DNA from: Paracoccaceae bacterium | GTDB taxonomy: Bacteria > Pseudomonadota > Alphaproteobacteria > Rhodobacterales > Rhodobacteraceae | Assembly: GCA_023134935.1 (NCBI GenBank) | Contig: JAGLUD010000046.1 | Location: 1-8,136 of the forward strand | Direction: 5' to 3' | DNA length: 8,136 nucleotides | Shown: one piece after another, positions 1 to 7,249 of the stretch | Layout: each line of letters opens with the position of its first letter | Numbering within the stretch: position 1 is the stretch's first letter | Made by a program: the position numbers and the translations under genes | The notes under the pieces: generated by a model | Database searches by the model: none | Seen by the model: the letters and a program-made list of their open reading frames with translations, nothing else | Told to the model about the DNA's origin: nothing

Positions 1-442
1 TGCCTTCGGGCATAACCAGATGTGATAGGGAGCTCTCAAGGTCTTCGCGACGAATGTTTACGTCTTTAACTTTTTGGCGCTCAGTTTGTTTCCAGAAATC
101 GGCCAGCGGTACAGGTAGCGATCCGTAATATTCGGACTGTTGAAGCGCATCAAGCGCCCGTGCGCGACCTGAATCCGTTAACTGATATCGCATCGATGCA
201 GTTGTGGATGCCCCTCTCGCACCGAGTGTTTCGATCAACCCGCTCGCACGAATTTCGTCGATCAGTTCTTGTGCGATCGGTACGGAAACTGACAATGACT
301 CGGCTATGTCGATGACGTCACTAAGGTTTCGACGGAAAATTGTTTTTAACAGGATCCCGGTCATGAGGGTCAGCTCAAGACCAATCTCGGACAGTTTCAA
401 CGGAACAGGGGGTTTGAAACCCTCGTGTTTATGTCCATCCAT
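1..442 (-). CDS. tad-associated AAA-type ATPase, N-terminal part (3' end outside window)
   Basis: The reading frame opens with ATG at 442 and stays open for 147 codons to the window edge, so the C-terminal part is missing. AAGGAG at 455-450, seven bases upstream, supports this start. The visible part is soluble, with no signal peptide or membrane segment. Residues about 29-100 look like a winged helix: helices around IAESLSVSVPIAQELIDEI, a turn near SGLIETLG, then MRYQLTDSGRARALDAL, a typical wing-plus-helix ending. QSEYYGSLPVPL (about 102-113) follows. From memory, this pattern (LSEIGL near the start, ILLKTIFR, YQLTDSGRARALDAL, SEYYG-PVPL) matches a family of roughly 450-480-residue AAA ATPases found beside tad genes in Rhodobacterales. 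The P-loop would lie beyond the window, so ATPase activity is inferred from family memory and not seen. The gene follows the prepilin peptidase on the same strand after 166 bases. Its role is unknown; a regulator or remodeller of the pilus machine is a guess. If the unseen part lacked a P-loop, it would be a winged-helix regulator. Confidence 0.7.
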   Translation of the reverse strand, partial: MDGHKHEGFKPPVPLKLSEIGLELTLMTGILLKTIFRRNLSDVIDIAESLSVSVPIAQELIDEIRASGLIETLGARGASTTASMRYQLTDSGRARALDALQQSEYYGSLPVPLADFWKQTERQKVKDVNIRREDLESSLSHLVMPEG

Positions 443-608
443 GATGTTTCTCCTTCGTAACCGAAAATCGTATCAAACTGATTTTAACGCGTAATATAGC
501 GTTTACGCAATGCAGAGCTGAAAAAAATAAAGTGTATACTACCGCGACATTGGGGCGGAAATTAGAGTTCCACGAATTGCGGCTACGCTTTATTTGACCT
601 TCGTCGGG
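443..608 (-). other. intergenic gap between prepilin peptidase and AAA ATPase genes
   Basis: These 166 bases separate the tadV stop from the ATPase start. The gap is AT-rich near 481-540. I found no GC-rich hairpin followed by a U-tract, so no convincing intrinsic terminator for the tad operon. It does hold a perfect six-base dyad (see 489-508) and weak minus-strand -10-like boxes: TATATT at 498-493 and TATACA at 538-533. Neither has a good -35 at normal spacing. The ATPase gene could therefore be transcribed by read-through, from its own weak or activated promoter, or both. Confidence 0.5.
489..508. repeat. short inverted repeat GCGTAA-N8-TTACGC
   Basis: Two perfect six-base arms (489-494 and 503-508) flank eight bases. 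They lie 47-66 bases upstream of the ATPase ATG and overlap the best -10-like box (TATATT, 498-493). The size and position would suit a dimeric regulator's operator. The arms are short enough to arise by chance, so any function is inferred. Confidence 0.35.
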
Positions 609-1121
609 TTAAATAAGACCAACGACGGTAAGTTGATAGAATATTAGTGCGCCACTCATCCCTAAGCCGAGCGGAAAATTCTTCACTTTCGACGTCTTTT
701 CGACCCGCCATGATTCCCAATTGTCAGTGATAGGGTTCATGAAGCCAAGCTTGCCAATTATCTTGTGCAGTATGACACCAAGTAGAGCAAACATGGACAA
801 CTCAAGCAGGAAAGACGCGATGTGGGAATGGTTGATAAACAGCGCCATAGCGGCGGCAAATTTGGCGTCTCCGCCACCTATTCCGCCAAGAGAAAACAGG
901 GTGAAGCCGATTGCCAATACTATAAATCCACCCAGTAGACGCCATAGGAACACGTCAAACGGCAGTAGGATCGCGCCGGAAATAATAAAGGCACCCGTCA
1001 TTAATAATACCAAAATGTTAGGTATTTTCATGAACTTAAGGTCACTCCATGCTGACCAAAGCGCAAACGGGGTGGCAACGGCGAGGAAGATGTAATTTGT
1101 ATAACTGATGTCGAGGTTCAT
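609..1121 (-). CDS. tadV: prepilin peptidase, TadV/CpaA type (A24 family)
   Basis: This inner-membrane aspartyl protease removes the leader of Flp prepilin and of TadE/TadF-type pseudopilins before assembly. At 170 aa it is the short form of the family, having the A24 peptidase core but no N-terminal methyltransferase domain, as usual for Tad systems. The two catalytic aspartates are visible: D27 in SDLKFMKIPN, after the first membrane segment, and D85 in the GGGDAK (GxGD-type) motif at 82-87. Several hydrophobic segments occupy roughly 10-25, 36-54, 60-79, 88-120 and 152-169. The start codon overlaps the stop of the preceding TPR gene as ATGA (1121-1118). There is no strong Shine-Dalgarno, which suggests translational coupling. 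It is the last gene of the compact tad run. Function is secure from the motifs and context; the name cpaA would be equally valid. Confidence 0.93.
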   Translation of the reverse strand: MNLDISYTNYIFLAVATPFALWSAWSDLKFMKIPNILVLLMTGAFIISGAILLPFDVFLWRLLGGFIVLAIGFTLFSLGGIGGGDAKFAAAMALFINHSHIASFLLELSMFALLGVILHKIIGKLGFMNPITDNWESWRVEKTSKVKNFPLGLGMSGALIFYQLTVVGLI

Positions 1122-1963
1122 AGCGATGCCAACAGAGCTACGGCAGGTTGGAAGTGCTGCGGGTGAACGTCGATAGCATCGGCTAAAAGCCCGCGTGCAA
1201 TGTCTATATCGCCGTTACGGATAGCCTCGCGGGCGAGATTATACAGCAGAATTGCGCGTTCTTTGTCATTCATTGGAATGACTGGCAGGCGGTAAACTCC
1301 TTGCTTTCCAAGTGTAATCACAAGGTTGTTCTTGGCGGTGAACATCTTGGAATCCGAAGAAATCGCTTGCTTGAAAAGTTTTTCGGCAGCCGAATATTGG
1401 CCGCGTTCGAGCTTTGAAATGCCCCAGTTGTTCAGTACTTGCGCCGGGCGGGTCGTTAGCCCTCGTGCGATGTCATAGAAATTGTCAGCCTTTTCCCATT
1501 CTTTATTATGGTCAGCAACGAGGGCTTCAAGGAAATACCGCTCAAACGATTCAACCGTTGGCGGGATGGCGTTAAGTTGCACGCGTGCTTCGTCCCACGC
1601 GCCGTTGCGAACCAGTGCGTCGGCATAGTTGAGGCGGTCTTTGCTGTCAGCATGCCCGTCTTCAATCAGCTGTTCGTAAATAAGCGCGGCTTCGGCGTAT
1701 TGTTTGTTCTGTACCAGTGCCTGTGCATATCCCTTTTTCAGGTCAACGCGCCCGGGATCCGCGGCCAGTGAATCGCGAAAAAATGCAACGGCTTCAGCCG
1801 GATTGGCGAGGTTTAGCATGATGTCGCTTAGGCCGGTCGCGTCTATAACGTTAACGGAGCCAAGATCCGCATTTTTCTCAGCATCGGTCATTTCTGTACA
1901 ACCGGCAAGCGTAATACTTAGGGCGAATCCTGCACCTAGTGTTCGTAAAATTGTAAGGCTCAT
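1118..1963 (-). CDS. tadD: TPR lipoprotein, TadD-like (second of two)
   Basis: This 281-aa protein begins with a basic n-region, a hydrophobic stretch and the lipobox LAGC, predicting lipidation at Cys22 and periplasmic or outer-membrane anchoring. The rest is mostly helical tetratricopeptide repeats. The clearest are around 73-103 (VDLKKGYAQALVQ...YAEAALIYEQLI), 106-135 and 174-208 (VLNNWGISKLERGQYSAAEKLFKQAI), with a C-terminal one at 235-268. TadD proteins are Tad-locus TPR lipoproteins thought to help place or stabilise the secretin and the periplasmic assembly. That role comes from the family and is not shown here. AAGGGG (GGGG at 1974-1971) sits seven bases before the ATG. The gene starts 14 bases after the other TPR gene and its stop overlaps the tadV start. 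It is longer than the neighbouring TPR protein and not obviously a recent copy of it, because their repeats differ. Confidence 0.88.
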   Translation of the reverse strand: MSLTILRTLGAGFALSITLAGCTEMTDAEKNADLGSVNVIDATGLSDIMLNLANPAEAVAFFRDSLAADPGRVDLKKGYAQALVQNKQYAEAALIYEQLIEDGHADSKDRLNYADALVRNGAWDEARVQLNAIPPTVESFERYFLEALVADHNKEWEKADNFYDIARGLTTRPAQVLNNWGISKLERGQYSAAEKLFKQAISSDSKMFTAKNNLVITLGKQGVYRLPVIPMNDKERAILLYNLAREAIRNGDIDIARGLLADAIDVHPQHFQPAVALLASL

Positions 1964-1977
1964 CTTCTCGCCCCTTT

Positions 1978-2544
1978 TTATTTGTTTCCTAATAAAAGAT
2001 AGCTGCCGTTTCCGTATCGGACCAGTGAAAAGTCGTAATCTCGCGCGAATTCCGCCGATTGTTCGTCAATAAGGCGGTTTGCGAGGATCAGGTTCTGACG
2101 GATCAGCTCCGAGTTGCCATTATCGACGCCAAAAGCAACGCGGAAAGCTTGTCGTGCCTGTTGGTAATCGCCAAGATTGATCAGAACGACACCAAAATTG
2201 TTCCATGCAGACGCGGATTTGGAATATTGGTCAACGGCTTTTTCAAGCAACGTGCGGGCCTGTTGCAAGCGCCCCAAGCGCAAATTGGCGGAACCCATGC
2301 CGCTTAGAACTTCGGCGTTAACACCGGTTTCGGACGCTGCGCGTTGGTACGCGGATAAAGCAAGTTCGAATTCTTCGGCTTCCATTAGACGGTGGCCAAC
2401 CGTAATGCCATCAACGCTTTGTGTGCGCTGTGTTCCAAGCGGAACGGGCGGGCCAGAGCGATCATCCGGCGTTAATGCAAAGTTGGTCGACTGGCATGCG
2501 CCCAGCGTTACAAGAATAAAAACTGTAACGGCCAGACGAAAAAT
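1978..2544 (-). CDS. TPR lipoprotein, TadD-like (first of two), apparent ATT start
   Basis: The first ATG in frame is at 2385 and would give a 135-aa protein cut into its first TPR helix with no export signal. The frame stays open upstream to a stop at 2553-2551 and encodes a complete lipoprotein signal, MFRLAVTVFILVTLGAC, with lipobox LGAC and Cys17. A polar linker (QSTNFALTPDDRSG...) leads into TPRs at about 51-83, 84-117 and 118-150. No ATG, GTG or TTG lies in frame before 2385. The candidate starts are ATT at 2544, overlapping the tadC stop TAA by one base, and CTG at 2535. GGGGG at 2558-2554 is nine bases from ATT but 18 from CTG, which favours ATT and a 188-aa product. A one-base error in the T5 run (2543-2539) could instead join a GTG at 2554 or 2560. 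The protein probably works with the next TPR lipoprotein in Tad periplasmic assembly. The family assignment is good; the exact start is not settled. Confidence 0.75.
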   Translation of the reverse strand: MFRLAVTVFILVTLGACQSTNFALTPDDRSGPPVPLGTQRTQSVDGITVGHRLMEAEEFELALSAYQRAASETGVNAEVLSGMGSANLRLGRLQQARTLLEKAVDQYSKSASAWNNFGVVLINLGDYQQARQAFRVAFGVDNGNSELIRQNLILANRLIDEQSAEFARDYDFSLVRYGNGSYLLLGNK

Positions 2545-3536
2545 TAGAAGTCACCCCCACCGAGGAGATTTACGTAGATGTCGTAGATCGAAGGGCCAAC
2601 CATAATGATCAGCAGTGGTGGAACCGTGAACAACATCGTTCCGATGGTTAGTTTTGTAGGCAGAACGTTGGCTTTCTCTTCGGCGCGTAGTACGCGCTTG
2701 TCGCGCATTTCGTCGGCATAAACACGAAGCGCGTCCGAGATGGATGTACCGAAGTTGGCGGATTGTACGAGCACGGTCACAAACGAACTAATATCGTTAA
2801 CACCGCAGCGTTCAGCCATATCACGCAGCACTTGCACACGATCTTTACCGGCGCGCATTTCGTTAGCAACAACTTCAAATTCTTCGGCTAATGTTGGGGA
2901 GGAGACTTTCATTTCCGTTGCCACGCGCAAAATCGCCTGGTCGAGGGATTGCCCGGCTTCAACACAGACAAGCATCAAATCGAGAGAATCGGGAAAGCCG
3001 TTGGTCACGTCCTCTTGGCGTTGTTGAAGACGTCGTTCGACCCAGTAAGAGGGCAGCATATAACCGGCCCCACCGGGGATCAGAATTGTCATCAACATGC
3101 TGGACATGGTCGGTTCGCCCGGCTGTATCATAACATAGAGAACACCGACGGCTAGGAAACCAACACCCATCATCATCTTGGCAAAGTTCATAGTCTGAAC
3201 TGCAGAAGGGGAGCGATATCCGGCCTGAATTAGCTTGAGGCGAGCCGCTGATAGCTCATCTTCACCTTGTGGCTCAAGATACTCGGAAAACTTATCAAGC
3301 ATCTCTCCTTTCCCAGCATCAAACCGAAGTTTGCTGGATTGATCGGGGCCACCCGCAGTAGCCGCGGCCGAACCGCGTCGCGACGGTAGGCGTGAGAACT
3401 GATCAACCTCTTTCTTGAACAGAACGGGGAGGGCTACGAGAATAAAAAATATCCCGAAATATCCGATCACGAAGAAAGGCGCGCTCGGGCCAATCATGGC
3501 GCTCAAGAATTCCCAAATCTGCAAAATTATTTCCAT
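2544..3536 (-). CDS. tadC: Tad inner-membrane platform protein TadC (type II secretion F family)
   Basis: TadC and TadB together form the polytopic inner-membrane platform on which the CpaF ATPase acts; they correspond to GspF/PilC in related machines. This 330-aa protein has a hydrophobic N-terminus (about 17-40), a cytoplasmic stretch with a low-complexity Ser/Ala/Gly part (55-65) and two adjacent membrane segments (about 119-137 and 146-163, ending GAGYMLPSYW). A type II secretion F domain follows (about 183-308) with FPDSLDLMLVCVEAGQSLDQAI and SFVTVLVQSANFGTSISDALR. A last membrane segment lies at about 297-317. GGGGG (3547-3543) is six bases before the ATG. It starts 19 bases after tadB, and its stop codon shares a base with the putative ATT start of the next gene. 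The order tadB-tadC and the C-terminal motifs distinguish it from TadB. Confidence 0.93.
   Translation of the reverse strand: MEIILQIWEFLSAMIGPSAPFFVIGYFGIFFILVALPVLFKKEVDQFSRLPSRRGSAAATAGGPDQSSKLRFDAGKGEMLDKFSEYLEPQGEDELSAARLKLIQAGYRSPSAVQTMNFAKMMMGVGFLAVGVLYVMIQPGEPTMSSMLMTILIPGGAGYMLPSYWVERRLQQRQEDVTNGFPDSLDLMLVCVEAGQSLDQAILRVATEMKVSSPTLAEEFEVVANEMRAGKDRVQVLRDMAERCGVNDISSFVTVLVQSANFGTSISDALRVYADEMRDKRVLRAEEKANVLPTKLTIGTMLFTVPPLLIIMVGPSIYDIYVNLLGGGDF
2554..2558 (-). promoter_or_regulatory. ribosome-binding site that decides the tadD2 start
   Basis: GGGGG on the minus strand can pair with the CCUCC of the 16S tail using one G-U wobble. The same box precedes tadC and cpaE. Here it lies inside the end of tadC, nine bases before the ATT at 2544 and 18 bases before the CTG at 2535, so spacing favours ATT. 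It was identified by position and resemblance only. Confidence 0.5.
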
Positions 3537-3555
3537 AGCGTGCCCCCACAGACAT

Positions 3556-4518
3556 CTAAACTTTAATATCGACCATGATTTTCATGAATATGACATTCAC
3601 GAGCAAAAACATGCCAACCACGAGCGCCGCAGGCACGAATACTGGCGTTGACATAACACCGTCGTAATATCCGGGTTGCGAAACGTTAATCATTACAAGT
3701 GCCAAAATCGGGAAGATCGACAGGAACCAACCAGACCATTTCGCCTCGGCGGTGATCGCGTCGACGCGTCGGAATAGTTTGAATCGTGACCGAATAACCT
3801 TCGCTAAGCCCGCAAGAATCTCGGCGAGATTGCCACCGGCTTGGCTTTGAATTTTCACAGCAACCGCAAGGAAACGCAAATCCTGAAGGTCAATACGTTC
3901 CGCCATTTTGTCCAGCGATTCAGTAATATCCATCCCATAGGTGGATTCATCCGCAAGAACACCGAATTCCGTCCCGAGCGGGTCTGGCATTTCCGACGCC
4001 ACAGCTGCAATTGCGCTGGAAAAAGGGTGACCAACTTTGAGTGACCGCACGATCAATTCAACAGCATCAGGTAGTTGTTCCTGAAACAAATCTAGACGTT
4101 TCTTCGCTTTGTTACGAAGCCACGTGTAAACCGCGCCGTAGCCCATAACGATAGAAATACCGATTCGAAGCTGCAAGCCGGTGCCGGTGAAAATCGTTAG
4201 TCCAACGAATGCCATAATACCTACGAAAATCATCACCCCAATTAAGGCCAAAGGCGTGAATGCTATGTTTGCCTGCGCCGCTTTCTCGGATAAAGGCGCA
4301 ATCAGCGGCAGACTCTTTGCGTCACGGTGTTGTTCGCGTTCTTTGCGCAAGTTTTCCATGACTTCTTCAGGGTTCTCGCCGGATTGCAGCATTTGCAGAC
4401 GCCGGTTAACCTTGGATTCAAGGCGAACTGACTTCCCGAAGAAGGCCAAATAGATGCCTTCGATCATGAAAAACACGCCAACGAAGATCAAGGCGTAAAT
4501 AAGTGGTTGTAAACTCAT
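3556..4518 (-). CDS. tadB: Tad inner-membrane platform protein TadB (type II secretion F family)
   Basis: This 320-aa protein is the partner of TadC in the pilus assembly platform. It has an N-terminal membrane segment (about 6-27), then a charged cytoplasmic helix rich in Glu/Arg/Lys (31-67). Two close membrane segments follow (about 88-111 and 117-133). The type II secretion F domain spans about 145-280, with LPDAVELIVRSLKVGHPFSSAI near its start and LAVAVKIQSQAGGNLAEILAGL at 217-238, the family's characteristic QxxxGGNLAEIL stretch. Two C-terminal membrane segments lie at about 262-280 and 293-314. AAAAAGGGG (GGGG at 4530-4527) sits eight bases before the ATG. The gene starts 15 bases after cpaF and ends with TAG 19 bases before tadC. 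The GGNLAEIL signature and its place immediately after the ATPase gene identify it as TadB. Confidence 0.93.
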   Translation of the reverse strand: MSLQPLIYALIFVGVFFMIEGIYLAFFGKSVRLESKVNRRLQMLQSGENPEEVMENLRKEREQHRDAKSLPLIAPLSEKAAQANIAFTPLALIGVMIFVGIMAFVGLTIFTGTGLQLRIGISIVMGYGAVYTWLRNKAKKRLDLFQEQLPDAVELIVRSLKVGHPFSSAIAAVASEMPDPLGTEFGVLADESTYGMDITESLDKMAERIDLQDLRFLAVAVKIQSQAGGNLAEILAGLAKVIRSRFKLFRRVDAITAEAKWSGWFLSIFPILALVMINVSQPGYYDGVMSTPVFVPAALVVGMFLLVNVIFMKIMVDIKV

Positions 4519-4533
4519 TGCATTTACCCCTTT

Positions 4534-6018
4534 TTACAAATTAGCGTCAGTATAAATACTGCTTGGCAAATCATAGCCCCATTGGCGGAAACGCTCTGTG
4601 AAGTGCGAGCGAAGACCGCCGGATACGAATTTACCCTCGATTTTGCCATCGTCATCCATGCCGGTACGTTGGAACTTGAAAATCTCCTGCATGGAAATGA
4701 TTTCGCCCTCCATCCCGGTGATCTCGGTTATGGAAACCATACGACGCGAGCCATCGGGCAGGCGGCTGATCTGTACCATCAGATCAACAGCAGATGAAAT
4801 CTGTGCGCGACTGGCAATCAGTGGCAACTCCACCCCAGTCATGGCGATCATGTTTTCCAGACGGGAAACGGCATCACGCGCGGAGTTGGCGTGAATTGTT
4901 GTCATCGAACCATCGTGGCCTGTGTTCATCGCCTGCAACATGTCGATAACCTCGTCGCCACGTGTCTCGCCGACGATAATACGGTCGGGGCGCATACGAA
5001 GGGCGTTTCGAAGCAAGTCACGTTGGCTTACCTCGCCGTTACCCTCAACATTGGGTGGACGGCTTTCCATCCGGCCGATGTGCACCTGTTGAAGTTGTAG
5101 CTCGGCGGTGTCTTCGATTGTTACGATGCGTTCTTCGTCGCCAATAAAGCCGGAAAGGGCGTTCAAGGTCGTCGTTTTACCAGAACCCGTACCGCCCGAA
5201 ACGATGATATTAAGGCGTGTGGCAACGGCAGCTTGAAGATAAGTCGCCATGGCTTCGGTGAAGGCACCGAACTTGATCAACTGATCTACCGACAGCTTTT
5301 CTTTGGTAAATTTACGAATGGAAACAAGTGATCCGTCAACCGCACAGGGTGGAACCATCGCATTGAAGCGCGAACCGTCGGCAAGACGCGCATCCACGTA
5401 AGGCGAGCTTTCATCGACGCGACGGCCAACGGCCGAAACGATTTTGTCGATGATCCGCATCAAGTGCTTCTCATCCTTGAATTTAACGGTGGTTAATTCC
5501 AGAATACCGGCGCGCTCTACAAAAATCTGTTGGCTGCCATTGATAAGAATATCGTTGACCGTGTCGTCGCGCAGCAAAACTTCGATAGGGCCAAGTCCAA
5601 TGACTTCGTCCAAAAGGTCAATGTTAAGCTGCTTTTGATCAGTTGTATTAAGCACGATGTCCATGTCGCGCAGACCTTCGCGTGCAATTAGGGCAATCTC
5701 ATGCTTCAAATCTTCTTCAGATGCCTTGTCAAGCGCTGCTAGGTTCAGGCTTTCAAGCAACCGCTTGTGCAAATTCATTCGAATTTCAAGCAAACGGTCC
5801 ATCCGCTTGACTTCTTTGGCGTCAATTTCGATCGATTTAGGCGGAGCCGGCTTGGTTTTCTTGCTTTTGGACTTCTTTTCCGGTGCCGGTGCCGGAGCTG
5901 GAGCCGCTGACGTAGGTGCGGGATTCGCCGCTGGGGCGGATTTAGAAGACGAAACCAGCGATGGCGCCGCAGCGGGTGCTCCGTTGGACGAGTCTTGTTT
6001 GTTAAACCGTTTGAACAT
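4534..6018 (-). CDS. cpaF: pilus assembly/secretion ATPase TadA/CpaF
   Basis: This 494-aa cytoplasmic hexameric ATPase of the type II/IV secretion superfamily powers Flp pilus extension and, in Tad systems, also retraction. The order is: a basic start, a Pro/Ala-rich low-complexity linker with a Lys-rich patch (about 14-60), a helical N-terminal domain (65-150), and then the ATPase core. Visible motifs are ILING near 157-161, Walker A GGTGSGKT (275-282), the Asp box VTIEDTAEL (299-307), Walker B with catalytic Glu, RIIVGE (346-351), and the His box [13 protein letters not shown] (367-379). All key residues are present, so the enzyme should be active. The start has an excellent Shine-Dalgarno, AAGGAG at 6030-6025, six bases upstream. 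It contains part of the cpaE stop codon (TAAGGAG), which couples the two genes tightly. Length and motifs match the family, and the PA-rich linker is the only variable part. Confidence 0.97.
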   Translation of the reverse strand: MFKRFNKQDSSNGAPAAAPSLVSSSKSAPAANPAPTSAAPAPAPAPEKKSKSKKTKPAPPKSIEIDAKEVKRMDRLLEIRMNLHKRLLESLNLAALDKASEEDLKHEIALIAREGLRDMDIVLNTTDQKQLNIDLLDEVIGLGPIEVLLRDDTVNDILINGSQQIFVERAGILELTTVKFKDEKHLMRIIDKIVSAVGRRVDESSPYVDARLADGSRFNAMVPPCAVDGSLVSIRKFTKEKLSVDQLIKFGAFTEAMATYLQAAVATRLNIIVSGGTGSGKTTTLNALSGFIGDEERIVTIEDTAELQLQQVHIGRMESRPPNVEGNGEVSQRDLLRNALRMRPDRIIVGETRGDEVIDMLQAMNTGHDGSMTTIHANSARDAVSRLENMIAMTGVELPLIASRAQISSAVDLMVQISRLPDGSRRMVSITEITGMEGEIISMQEIFKFQRTGMDDDGKIEGKFVSGGLRSHFTERFRQWGYDLPSSIYTDANL

Positions 6019-6028
6019 CTGTAGCTCC

Positions 6029-7249
6029 TTAGGCTATTGCAGCCTTCTGTTCTTCTGCCATCGAGATCAAGGAGGCAGCAACTTTGCGAATTTCTTTACG
6101 CAACGGATTTTTCGGCGCAGCATCAGCGAGCGGACGCCCCTGATCGTTTGCAGCCAAAACCTGTTTGCCGCCATCCGGCAACAGGATGTTGATATCGATC
6201 CCCAGGCTTTCCGAGAAACGTTTTGCGCGGGCCTTGCCATTCAAATCGGTGAATGCAGGTGCTTTATTCAGAACGAAATGCAGTTTATCTTCAGGCAGTT
6301 CTTCAGATTTAAGAACTCGTAAGAAACGCATCATATTTTGAGCAGAACGCATGTCCAGCTCCATTACCGCGAAGTATGTTTCTGCCACCTGCAGTACGTT
6401 CGCAGACCAATCCACCAAAGTCGTCGGCATATCAACGATCACGAAGTCATAAGACTCGCGTGCGTAGGATAGTAGATTTTCGATGTCATTTCCACCGATG
6501 ATATCAAGTGGGAAAATTTCGGGGGGTGCCGTCAAAACCGCCATACGCGATTTGAACGATGTCAGGCTTTCCGCGAACATGTCAGCATCGAGATTATCGA
6601 TGTGTGTAAGCATTTCCGAAACCGCATCGCGAAATCCTAGATCCAGGTAAGTGGAAACCGAGCCAGCCTGAAAGTTCAGATCTAAGATGCAAACCTTTAC
6701 AGAAGACTTTTTGTCCAACGTGGCCATTTCCCACGCCAGGTTGACTGCGAAGGTCGACGCTCCAACGCCTCCGGCCACACCGTAGATCGGAAGGACCACG
6801 CCGCGACGCCGCTTTTTGGTTTTCTCTTGTTTGGTTTCGACTTCAATCGCGTCAGCCCGTAGCCGCGCGAGTGCATCACCGAAAGCGTCTTTCGGTGGGG
6901 GGCAGGGGACGAAATCGTCAGCGCCTTGCCGCATAACCTGATGTAAACTTGTCGGGGAAATATCACTGGCAACCAGAATGACCTTCAGCCTACGCGCCTT
7001 CACAGCTTTGATAAAGCTGGTTACTACGTTGAGGTTATCTTCGTCATTTTTATCAACACAAACGAATACGACTTCGAGATTGTCGAGCGAGCCACGCTCT
7101 AGCGACTCCATAGCCTCCTTATAGGAGCCCACAGCCCAATTCTTGGAGAAATGTTCGGATAGCTCACCTGCAAGTTCAGGAAACTTTTTGATGTCACGTG
7201 TAGCGGCAAATGCCTCGATCACACGTTCTTTTAGTTTTAGTAGTGCCAT
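6029..7249 (-). CDS. cpaE: pilus assembly protein CpaE/TadZ (ParA/MinD-like, localisation factor)
   Basis: CpaE/TadZ proteins sit at the pole or membrane and mark where the Tad machine assembles. This one is 406 aa. Residues about 1-130 form an atypical receiver-like domain (LEVVFVCVDKND; KVILVASDISPTSLHQVMRQGADDFVPCP), followed by a charged linker with KTKKRRR (144-149). The ParA/MinD-like domain starts at about 150. Its P-loop reads GVAGGVGAST (157-166): the deviant Walker A signature lysine and the usual GK lysine are both replaced by Ala, as in other alphaproteobacterial CpaE proteins that I recall. CILDLN (187-192) and DFVIVDMP (268-275) supply the aspartates of the remaining motifs. Nucleotide binding may therefore persist with weak or no hydrolysis, which is inferred. 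GGGGG (7260-7256) lies six bases before the ATG. This is the first gene after the 233-base regulatory gap and so probably the operon leader. The downstream gap to cpaF is 10 bases. Confidence 0.94.
   Translation of the reverse strand: MALLKLKERVIEAFAATRDIKKFPELAGELSEHFSKNWAVGSYKEAMESLERGSLDNLEVVFVCVDKNDEDNLNVVTSFIKAVKARRLKVILVASDISPTSLHQVMRQGADDFVPCPPPKDAFGDALARLRADAIEVETKQEKTKKRRRGVVLPIYGVAGGVGASTFAVNLAWEMATLDKKSSVKVCILDLNFQAGSVSTYLDLGFRDAVSEMLTHIDNLDADMFAESLTSFKSRMAVLTAPPEIFPLDIIGGNDIENLLSYARESYDFVIVDMPTTLVDWSANVLQVAETYFAVMELDMRSAQNMMRFLRVLKSEELPEDKLHFVLNKAPAFTDLNGKARAKRFSESLGIDINILLPDGGKQVLAANDQGRPLADAAPKNPLRKEIRKVAASLISMAEEQKAAIA

Noticed and set aside
204..494. plus-strand open frame over the AAA ATPase N-terminus
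   Set aside because: The minus-strand frame has a good Shine-Dalgarno, fits the operon direction and shows winged-helix-like and family-like sequence. The plus-strand frame looks like composition shadow.
594..628. possible terminator hairpin around the tadV stop (CGTCG ... CGACG)
   Set aside because: The arms are five bases with a long loop and no following U-tract in the direction of transcription, so it is too weak to call.
2386..2553. tadD2 as a truncated pseudogene starting at 2385
   Set aside because: The upstream frame is intact and encodes a working-looking signal peptide and linker with no stop. The protein is whole, and only its start codon is unusual.
2177..2605. plus-strand open frame across the tadD2/tadC junction, considered as an explanation for the missing tadD2 start
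   Set aside because: It has no domain-like sequence, and the minus-strand frame there encodes a clean lipoprotein signal and TPRs.
5657..6322. 221-codon plus-strand open frame antisense to cpaF/cpaE
   Set aside because: It lies opposite two genes with complete motifs. Its Gly/Ala-rich part is just the complement of the CpaF Pro/Ala linker, and it has no recognisable domain.
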